Below are positions 55,830-64,000 of a DNA stretch of 64,000 nt, one piece after another. The position numbers were made by a program, and so were the translations under genes. Each line of letters starts with the position of its first letter. Position 1 is the stretch's first letter. The notes below the pieces were generated by a model. That model worked only from the letters and a program-made list of their open reading frames with translations, searched no databases and was not told the origin of the DNA. This stretch comes from Anodontia alba (lineage: Eukaryota; Mollusca; Bivalvia; Lucinida; Lucinidae). Location: NCBI GenBank assembly GCA_964016985.1, contig OZ024826.1:42849796-42913795 (forward strand), given 5' to 3'.

Positions 55830-58800
55830 CTGAAATGTACATATGTATATAAATCAAAAATCTAAAAGGTTGCCTTTGGAAACAAGCAACACACAAAAGA
55901 TCGAAAATCGGGGACTCGTTTTTATTTAAATTTGTCCTGCTCAATAAATTAAGATGCCACGCCCATTTCCAATTTTCGGCCAATCAGATTACTTGATTTA
56001 GGTTGTTAATATAAATTCGAATACTGAATGGCAAACAGTGCAGATCCAGATCAGTTGGCTTCTTCAGAAGCCAACTGATCTGGATCTACACTGTTTGCAA
56101 AGGCAGGGATATCCGGGTTCACCAGCAGGGGTTAAGTCTCTGCATATGCAGCTATGTAGTTTATAATGCTGGATACACACCCGCCCCGTACAAAGCCTGG
56201 ATACTACCTTCCCGCCCCCCCCCCCCCCGCCCCGCCCCACCCCCACCCCCCACCGTACAAAGCTTTAAGGCCGGCACAAATAGGTTAATGCAAACTTTAT
56301 AGACCCTAATCTGACGGTGCTATTTGGTGCGTCAAATCTGGGTTCATTTTGTTTGCCAATGTCTTTTTTGTGGGATGCTACGCATCAATTGGTTAACGTT
56401 CTGCGCGCTCCATGTCATGTGACAAAAGTAATTATTACTTTGAGAGTTTGTCGTTCAATTCAATGTACGAGTATTCATTACGTAAACACGCCTATTCAAA
56501 TAAAATTGAAAATTTTACAACCAAAAAAGGAAAATTTTCAGTAAAGAGTTTTGATATTTTTCATATTTCTGCTCAAAACATAGATTGTGGGTACCCATTA
56601 GAACCGCCTCGACGAGGCGGTTCTAACGAGTACCCACAACCTATGTCTTTTAGCAAAATAAGAAAAATAATGTATACCCCTGTAAACCCCAGTTTTACTA
56701 TATAAAAGTGGGGTTTCAGGGGGTCAAATTTATACTAGGCGTTTTTCATGATGTTAATAATTTTAGTTAAAATTCTTGAGAAAAAGCTAAGGTAGGGAAA
56801 TTTTCTTGCTATAAAAACAAACTGAAAGAAGCAATAAACGAGTAAATACTGTTAAATCTCATTATCTCAAACACGGGTAACTCAAACTGTTGCTTAGGTC
56901 AAACTAAATATAAGGTTATATTGATTAAACTTGTATTTTCCTTACATGTTAACTTCTTTTACCTCAAAGTGCTGTTTTTCCAACCAAATATACTTGAGTG
57001 AGTTTTTTAGGCAACGCAATTGTATGTTATGTGAGGCGATTCTAATGAGTACACTCAACATACAATTATTGTGTAGATTGTGAAGATTGAAAAGATATCC
57101 CCAGATATCGGACTTACTAAATGTTCATGATATGAAACCCAAAAGCCTGTTCTCCGAACCGAACTCTATTCTAAAATTTAGACTATGCTTAATATTGGGA
57201 CATTGACAAACAGTGCAGACCCAGATCAGTTGCCGCAGAACGCAGATCAGTCGCCGCAGGTAGTAACATGACTTGTGTGAGAGAAGTAAAAAGTAAAGAG
57301 TGTGAATATTTCGGGTAATTGCGGTATCCTAAATTCATCCAAATTTTTAGTCGAAGAGGGGTTCGACCGAAGCCCACTAACCCGCTCTGAATCCGCCCCT
57401 ACATAGAAGAACCTAGCCAGCTAGTGGCAGCACGAGGAAGAGGAAGCAAACCAAGACAGACAGACAGACAGACATATGTTTCATGAGACAAATCGATTTT
57501 ACTGGCACCAAAATCCTAAGCCTGCCAAATATTTTGCTGTTCAGGAGATATACAGTAGTAGCAGCCTATACTACTTATAGTACATACAAAACGGCTTTAC
57601 AGCAGACCCAGCTCATGTAGCAATTCAGAATTTGAGGTAAAATTGGTTTACGACCCCCACCCCACCCCCATCCCCGCTCCCCTTGCCTCTCCTCTATACT
57701 CCCGGTAGTTTTTCTACTGCTCATCTTTGCAATTCTTCTTTGCTTGTGTGTCGGTGGTTTTTATGCGCGGCTTTGGTTTTGTGTTTGTTTCGTTCTTTTG
57801 TGTGACCTTTATTGCCATCATTTGTCCCTCATCTCTAGTTCTTTTGGTACCTCGAGAACGGTGATTTACATGTAACCCTTAAAGCGCCAATCACAACAAT
57901 TGTCGTCTGCTTTGTCATCTGCTTGTGATTTAAAAAAAAGTCATTTCTGCAAACAGTGTGGACCCAGATCAGACTGCTCCTTTAGGAGCAGTCTGATCTG
58001 GGTCCACACTGTTTGCCTATGCGCAAAAATAGGTTCAAAAAGTTTGCCAGAATATTCAGCAGACGACATAAACAGACAATATTTTCAGATGCAGGTTTTC
58101 TTGGCGCTTTAAGGGTTAATTATTGTGACATTTCCTGTGTATCTCCACTTATTGTGACAATTATTGTGACATTTCCTACGTGGCTTCCTCCTATTAGGCT
58201 ATTCGTTGTTTCCGTCTGTTAGTTTACCTCAGTTACCTGTACAGTGAACCCTCTTTATTCCGACACCCGATACAACGACAAATTCGTTATAATGTTAATT
58301 TGACTGGCACGAAACTTTCGTTCAAGTCAGAGTTATTTTGAAATTATTGAAATTCAAATAAAACTATTATGTCATTTAATACTTCAAGAAACATATGTTT
58401 TGGATATTTATTAGAATCGCCTCACTGAGGCGATTCTAACGAATATCCAATACAAATGTTCTATAAGAATAATAAAAATAAATCAGGGATTTTCTTACAT
58501 ATCATTCTACTGATTAAAGATTCTTTACAACAGCAATTGATTTTATGGCAAAATCCCCAGAAACACGTGCTGTCGTTGTAACGAGGGTTCATCGTATAAA
58601 TATTGCGGATTTTTATTTTAACTTCTCAATTGTTCCCCTGTTCTCGAGGATAAGTGTGAATACTTACGTCAGATACGCGCAACATTTTCGGATCTAGAGA
58701 CATAAAATCTTTCTTTGCATTACGGATAGTGCCATCCCTTATAAAATAGTTAGTTCCTTTCACTTTTGTAAGAAATTGGGAATTCCGCAGCAAAGAGCCT

Positions 58801-58840
<40 letters not shown>

Positions 58841-61800
58841 ATAGAGACGCATTACCATGCAACAAACCTTCGATAAGCATTGCGAAACTAGCTACATGTA
58901 ACAACTCGTATAATTATCAATTTTTTTAACTTTAATTGATCAAATTTTTTTATTGTTTTATAATATATTATATAATTATAATATATACATATATTATATA
59001 ATTATATTATATACATATATTATATAATTATAATACATACATATATATTATATACATGAGCCGCGCCATGAGAAAACGTCTGCTCGGGCAAAAGCGGACA
59101 GCGAAGGCCTACATGTAGATCTGCCTACGCATCCGCGCAGTCTGAGCAGACATCTGTACTCTTTTCATGTAACAATGTATGTTAATTGACCGGCTCGACA
59201 TGACATTAATAGTGTAGACTAGGCCGTTAAACTTCAACCTAACCAAGCAGCATTTCGGGCTTCACTACAGCTGAGCACATATGTTCAAAGCATCGTTAGC
59301 TTAACGAGCTCGTTAGTGGTCAAATATCAGCTGTTCTAGTAAGTATACTATCTAATTCTGAGTTATTTTTGCTGGAAAAATGTTAAAGGCTTTTGCAAAT
59401 GCAAAAGCTACTCACTTCTTTTCAGCAAAAATATTAGTGTATATGCCATATTTAATGATCAAAGCTTTAACGATACGTTAACTAACGAGATTGTTAGTTT
59501 CGAACAACTGAGCCCAGGGCCCTGGAGTTACAAGTAATCCCGTATACCGGCCGTCAAATGTCTCCCCGTACTTCAGTATAGTACAGTTCATATTTCTGGT
59601 CCTTTGTTATCATTGAGCCCAATTCGGGATTTTTAAAACCGTATTTGAAGGACACTGATTGTAATTGGCCGAAACTAGGTACATTATGTAATATGGCCCA
59701 GAAAACTTGACAGTTGAGCTGTTTTCACGGGTCTTTTGTTTTAGAATCTAATCCTACCATAGTGGCTGTAAGTATTGGGACAGACAGGCCTGAATTCAAC
59801 AGTGTACACCGAGAACAGACCATAGAATGCGGCTTCTGATCAGTATCTGCATTGTTTACAACTCATCCAGCATACTTTTAGACCAATGTACATGTGATAA
59901 ACGGGATGTGTTCAAATTCTAATATAAGTATAGTAAGGCGTTAAAGTGTCCCAATATTTAAGTTAATGCGGTATTGTATGGAAGTGAATGCGCAAACCCT
60001 AGACTAGGGTGTGCTGAAGCACAAGTTGACACAGATCTTTGGCAGTAGGTTCGTTGCGAGTTATCCCAGCTAGCATTCTACAGTCAAACCTCGATAGCTC
60101 GAACACCGATGGCTCGTTTACCATGGCTAATTCGAACTCGTTTTTGAGTCCCTACGAAATTCTTTCTACAGCTCAAAGAAAACAAATATTTAGGGAAATT
60201 TTCTCATTTTATCACAAAATTGTATGTTGTGTGTACTCATTAGAATCGCTTCATCGAGGCGATTCTAATGAGTACACACAACATACAATTATTCTGAAGA
60301 AAATCGAAAAGATTTCCCTAAATTATCGCTACTTGCTTCCTGACCTGGTGCCATGATTAATCCTCAGTGGCTCGAACTACCAATAACTCGAACAAATTTC
60401 CATCGTCCCAAAGATGTTCGAGCCATTGAAGTTCGGCTGTCATTAAAATCTATATCGAACCCCTATAGCATTCCTTTAAATTTAAGTAGAATGTCAGATG
60501 GGGCATATTCTTCCTGCACTTCTCTATAATTAGTGTCCTTTTGTAATAAGATATTATTTTATTTCAGTAAACACTTACTTAACAAGGAAAATACCATTCG
60601 CTTCACTCTGTATGTTAACGCAGAATCTGAAAAAAAGTAAAATAAAATTAAAACAAATATAAAAAAAAAATGGCAATTGCGCATGCTTTTAATGATTTGC
60701 GAGTTAACGTTCTAATTGTACCAATTAGTCATGACTTTGACATTAATGCGACGTTATGCACATGTTAACGTCAAGTGCCCGCGGAGTATGCGGTTGAATA
60801 TTCGATAACCGATTCCTCGTTCATTGCTGGCTCAAAAGCATGCTTTTTGTATTCTTAAGATAATTCCTGGGTTACCTCGTATATATACTGAACCTCAAAA
60901 ATAACGCACCACTATAATTTTCTAATGGAAAATATTTGGTGAATTTTAGTGATGTAAGAAATATACATACCGCATGACTTGCTACCAATTTATTCATTTT
61001 GGGAGAACAATTGATTCTCTACGACAACGCAGTCGAGCGAGACGCACGCGCAAAGATGGCTACCCCGCAAAGTCACAGTCACAAAGTCAATATCTGACCC
61101 TTGGCGCACCTCTTCTCGGGCGGTCTCGCGCTGTCCCTTCTGTTGAACCGATGTCTCAGCCTACCAATATTCGTGTGATGACATCTCATGGTAAATCGAC
61201 AGCTCATGACGTCATTTCTGACGTCAAAAGGACAGTAGTACTTTTTCGGCCGTTTGGTGATTATTCTTGTACAACAATCCCCGTCTGAAAAGTGATATTC
61301 GGGCGTAAACCTGTTCAACCTCTTGAACCCTGTAGACCGAGACAAACCCTCTTGCAAACAGTGTAGATCTCTCTTGTTTTATCTGCAACAGGGAGTTTAG
61401 AGCTATGACTGGTCTCACCAGCCATATTAGAACACGCAAACAATAACATTTTACGAAATTTTATTAGGATTGGTCATTGTGAATAATGACAGACGAATGA
61501 ACGAACAGAAAAAAAGGCGTTATTTGTCGTTTTGTACATCTTGAAAGCATTGCAAAAAAAAAATAAATAAAATATGTTTAAACTAACATCCTATAATTTA
61601 AACAAACAGTGCAGACTCTGATCGTACACCAATTTCCCAAATGTCCCAGTCCAGGTTTCAGAGGTACAGGTAACCCCCAATCAACAGCGCTCTGACGTCA
61701 CAGCTACAAGAATAGCGCGGCTCTCAATAACCGTTATCTGGATTTCGTCTAACGCGCGGTTTGATTACATTGGTCAATGACAATCACTTGGCCATCTACT

Positions 61801-62235
61801 TTAAGCCAATTTTGGCGTTTGTATACTATTGCTCGATTGTAAACAATCGATCCAAAAATTAGTTGTCATACAGCGGACTTCAATTACATGATTTCAACAC
61901 AAATGAACCGGGACAGCAATTCCTACAAGATTGCACGTGCGCCTAACAGAGACTCAGGTCAGCCTGTGGATCCGCGCATCCAAGGTAGCCAAGGATGAGC
62001 AGGCTAATCTGAGACGTCGCTAGGAACACATGTATGCAATCGTGTAGGAATCGCTGTGCCCCGACTCAAAGTATTATACCAAAGCATGTACGAGGTTTCC
62101 TGCAACAACTGTTTCTCTTTGGTTTACCTAACTTCTGACAATACCTGTGCTGTCATTCGCATCTACTTCTTGTTCCTGGATAGCTAGAACTGGTATGGTT
62201 AAGATCAGTACTAAAATGCCAACGGTAGAAACCAT
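55680..62235 (-). CDS. Gene B: paralogous secreted precursor with RVKR site (4 exons, 139 aa)
   Basis: Exons (minus): 62235-62145, 60626-60579, 58798-58668, 55829-55680. Total coding length is 420 bases, with junction phases 1, 1 and 0 as in gene A. Signal MVSTVGILVLILTIPVLA, short acidic pro-stretch IQEQEVDANDST, YRVKRM, then a Cys-free remainder of about 88 residues ending ATDAILYRNK. Exons 2 and 3 have exactly the lengths of gene A (48 and 131). The C-terminal tail is 20 residues shorter. The stop overlaps an AATAAATAAATC string that could serve as a poly(A) signal. Both genes lie on the same strand, separated by 10.6 kb holding the Gmr1-like remnant. The function is not recognised. Confidence 0.8.
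55930..56135. mobile_element. MITE P3
   Basis: AATTTGTCCTGCTCAATAAA; core-2 with AACAGTGCAGATCCAGATCA and its inverse; right end ACCAGCAGGGGTTAA. Confidence 0.85.
56210..56255. repeat. C-rich low-complexity tract
   Basis: CCCGCCCCCC- and CACCCCCACC-type run. A candidate for i-motif/G-quadruplex formation on composition alone. Confidence 0.7.
56476..56753 (-). mobile_element. Hairpin MITE P1 (full length, gene B intron 3)
   Basis: Starts CATTACGTAAACACGCC and ends TAGGCGTTTTTCATGATG. Core apex GCCTCGACGAGGC. Confidence 0.92.
57872..58118. mobile_element. MITE P4 (cleanest copy)
   Basis: Ends TAACCCTTAAAGCGCCAA and TTGGCGCTTTAAGGGTTA. Perfect core-2 hairpin AACAGTGTGGACCCAGATCA with apex CTCCTTTAGGAG. 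Confidence 0.93.
58242..58594. mobile_element. Pogo-type MITE P5-like with TA flanks and core-1-like hairpin
   Basis: Left CAGTGAACCCTCTTTATTCC, right GTAACGAGGGTTCATCG, TA on both sides. The centre reads TTAGAATCGCCTCACTGAGG, then CGATTCTAACGAATATCC, homologous in layout and wording to the P1 core. Confidence 0.82.
58668..58798 (-). CDS. Gene B exon 3
   Basis: 131 bases, donor GTAAGTAT. SLLRNSQFLTKVKGTNYFIR, then DGTIRNAKKDFMSLDPKMLR, then VSD. The acceptor GCAG is preceded on the coding strand by a pure run of about 38 T (58802-58839), an extreme polypyrimidine tract. Confidence 0.88.
58960..59058. repeat. AT-rich tandem repeat (TATATTATATAATTATAATA units)
   Basis: Three to four units of about 24-28 bases in gene B intron 2. 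Confidence 0.8.
59270..59520. mobile_element. MITE P7, opposite orientation
   Basis: CGTTAGCTTAACGAGCTCGT, centre GGCTTTTGCAAATGCAAAAG, right end TTCGAACAACTGAGCCCAGG. Confidence 0.7.
60081..60439. mobile_element. Pogo-type MITE P5 with core-1 hairpin, nested in a P9-like element
   Basis: Ends CAGTCAAACCTCGATAGCTC and GAAGTTCGGCTG. Centre GTGTGTACTCATTAGAATCG facing CGATTCTAATGAGTACACAC, a diverged P1 core. The flanks CCAGCTAGCATTCTA (left) and AAGTAGAATGTCAGATGGGG (right) are the two ends of a P9-like element. Confidence 0.85.
60579..60626 (-). CDS. Gene B exon 2 (48 bases, RVKR exon)
   Basis: Acceptor CTTTTTTTCAG, donor GTAAGTGT. Encodes SALTYRVKRMVFSLL with split codons in the same phases as gene A. 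Confidence 0.85.
60900..61900. other. Gene B intron 1, no exon recognised
   Basis: A 104-codon plus-strand frame (60974-61288) has no recognised domain or splice context. Core-2 halves lie near 61355 and 61605. Confidence 0.4.
62145..62235 (-). CDS. Gene B exon 1 (signal peptide exon)
   Basis: ATG at 62235, preceded by CTTAAGAAGATCAGA, close to the gene A leader. Encodes MVSTVGILVLILTIPVLAIQ, then EQEVDANDST plus one base; donor GTATTG. Confidence 0.8.
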
Positions 62236-62493
62236 TCTGATCTTCTTAAGTCCATAAATGAAACTACAAAACAGTTGAGAACCATTAATGAATATAGTAA
62301 ACATGGTATGTTAAAGTCATAAAAACATGAGCCGCAGTCTGATCAGTGTCTTCGTTGTCCGCATGAAAATATTGTGCATCCTCAGTGGATATCCAAAATG
62401 CGCCAAGTGATGATTCAGATCAGACTGTGCGAATGCGCAGACTGATCTAAATCATCGCTTGGTGCGCATATCCGAAAGTGCATTTCTGATCTT

Positions 62494-62711
62494 CATCACG
62501 AAAACATGCCTCTATAATTTTGACCAATTTAACCTCATTTTTATATAGAAAAACTGGGGTTAATATGGGTATACATTATTCTTTCTTATTTTTGCTCTAA
62601 AACATAAATTGTAGCTACTCGCCAAAGCGGTTCTAACAAACACCCACGCTCTATGTTTTGAGCAACAATATGATAAATATCAGACCTAATTATCTGAAAT
62701 TTTTCAGTTTT

Positions 62712-62750
<39 letters not shown>

Positions 62751-62794
62751 AGGTGAATGTTTCTATATATTTGAATAGGAATTTATTCGTAATG
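62494..62794 (+). mobile_element. Hairpin MITE P1 with poly(T) expansion and damaged core
   Basis: Starts CATCACGAAAACATGCC and ends TAGGAATTTATTCGTAATG. A T tract (62718-62749) replaces the usual TTTTTGGTGG segment, and the first core arm is shortened. Confidence 0.88.
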
Positions 62795-63281
62795 ACGGCT
62801 AACTTTGACTTTAGGATAGACTAAGGCTTTTCTCAGCTTGTAATGTGGTCGCATAGATATTAATATGCCATGTTTCTTTTGTTTTGTTTTTTTTGTTTTT
62901 TTTTTTTTTGTTTTTTTTTTTATTAAACTGGCTACGTTTTCTGATAAGTCTTATGCATATGGAATAACTATTTAGACCATTTCACATTCTAATGGTGGTT
63001 CTTCAATCACAGTAAGGGAACATTTTCTTTAGGATATGTTTAATAAATATTTGGAATGGTGTGATATTCTATACTGATGAACCTTTTCAGCGAATTATGA
63101 TTAAATTAGTTAACATAGAATATAGAGGATATTCAATCGTTTGTCGATAATATGACTTATTTCGTCTCGTGAAGTAAAAACATCCATGAGTGGCGAAGCC
63201 ACGAGAAAATGTAAATTTTTATTTACTTCATGAGATGAAATAAAAGTCACGTTCACGACAAAAAAATGAATGTTCTTTGTA

Positions 63282-63500
63282 CGGGCCGCGCCAAGCAAAA
63301 ACGTGTCTTAAGGCATATGCGAATAGCGAAGGCATGCGCTTCCTGGCAGTCTGATCAGGGCCGATGCTGTCCGCAAATAGAATCATTGGAAACTGTACAA
63401 AAATTCAAAGGAGAGCAAATGCCCGGATGATACTTTGCGTATGTACAGGATGATGTATTTTGCGCACACTAGAAGGCACCTTTACGCTTGGCGCGACCCA
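63282..63500. mobile_element. MITE P2b
   Basis: Inverted ends GGGCCGCGCCAAGC and GCTTGGCGCGACCC. Interior GCATATGCGAATAGCGAAGG, GCAGTCTGATCAGGGCCGA and TACTTTGCGTATGTACAGGA. Confidence 0.8.
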
Positions 63501-63806
63501 TATTTTACTCATCGTCAGAAGAATCACATTCTACCTTTAAACAGCCATTTTGACTAGCAAACAGCTAAAACCCTCCCTTAGACTATCAGTCTTACTTTTT
63601 TTTTTCAAAAAGCTAGCAATTGCATGTACGTTTATGCCGCACATGACGGTCTGTATCAAAACTAAACCCGAAATGTCAAATTTACCTCTTACGTGTACAC
63701 AAATGATAGGTGCCGCGAACTTTGTTTCTTGACATTTATTATCGTCCTGTGAGATTTTCAACATTTTTACAATAGCAGATCACTAGATAGGGGAATCTTG
63801 GGCTAG

Positions 63807-64000
63807 CATCACGAAAACATGCCTATATAATTTTGACCCCCTTGAACCCCACTTTTATGTTGTAAAACTGGGGTTTACAGCGGTATACATTATTTTTCAT
63901 ATTTCTGCTCAAAACATAGATTGTAGGTACTTGATAAAACCGCCTCGTCGGGGCGATTCTAACAAGTACCCACAATCTATGTTTTGAATAGAAATATGAA
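63807..64000 (+). mobile_element. Hairpin MITE P1, cut by the window end
   Basis: Starts CATCACGAAAACATGCC and runs through the core (apex CGCCTCGTCGGGGCG, partly mismatched) to the end of the window. Confidence 0.92.

Noticed and set aside
60974..61288. 104-codon plus-strand frame with Arg/Ser-rich start
   Set aside because: No recognised domain, no splice sites, and it lies antisense in gene B intron 1. Not supported as a gene.
63537..63764. 75-codon minus-strand frame upstream of gene B as a third paralog exon
   Set aside because: It has no RVKR-type motif, no matching exon length or phase, and no similarity to the A/B exons.

Overview
The window is eukaryotic and repeat-saturated: AT-rich, full of microsatellites, with split coding exons bounded by GT/AG introns and remnants of at least six retroelements. 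The mix (RTE/CFDP2-like and Jockey/CR1-like LINE debris, Ty3-gypsy, Copia-like and Gmr1-like pol fragments, tRNA-headed SINEs with a conserved 3' tail, very many palindromic MITEs) suggests a mollusc, most likely a bivalve. That taxonomic call is inference and I cannot name the species. No bacterial-type operon, CRISPR array or rRNA is visible.

Host coding content is sparse. On the plus strand two in-phase exons (26740-26945, 27937-27990) encode part of the amino-terminal domain of an ionotropic glutamate receptor. On the minus strand there are two paralogous four-exon genes in tandem, called here A (45106 down to 30951) and B (62235 down to 55680). Each has a signal-peptide exon, a 48-base exon carrying an invariant YRVKRM (a furin-type RVKR site), a 131-base exon and a terminal exon. 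Intron phases are identical. The predicted precursors are 163 and 139 residues with no cysteine in the mature part. I do not recognise the family.

Layout. 1-7.2 kb: palindromic repeats and a ~145-base tandem array (about 1.87-4.31 kb). 7.2-10.15 kb: a decayed LINE (minus). 10.2-14.8 kb: repeats and RT-related debris. 14.96-15.5 kb: trinucleotide tract. 15.8-18.2 kb: Ty3/gypsy pol remnant (minus). 18.2-26 kb: tandem repeats and MITEs. 26.7-28 kb: glutamate receptor exons. 28.9-30.3 kb: LINE 3' end. 31-45.1 kb: gene A, whose introns hold many MITEs and a Copia-like remnant (36.1-37.8 kb). 47.8-51.1 kb: a decayed Ty3-type pol in which integrase precedes reverse transcriptase, the Gmr1 order. 55.7-62.2 kb: gene B. 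The end holds more MITEs.

The most striking non-coding signal is modular MITE architecture. One ~280-base family (23 copies) carries a near-perfect 80-base hairpin core. The same core, diverged, sits inside elements with unrelated TA-flanked pogo-type ends. A second core is shared by at least three families with different termini. Within individual copies the two core arms covary.
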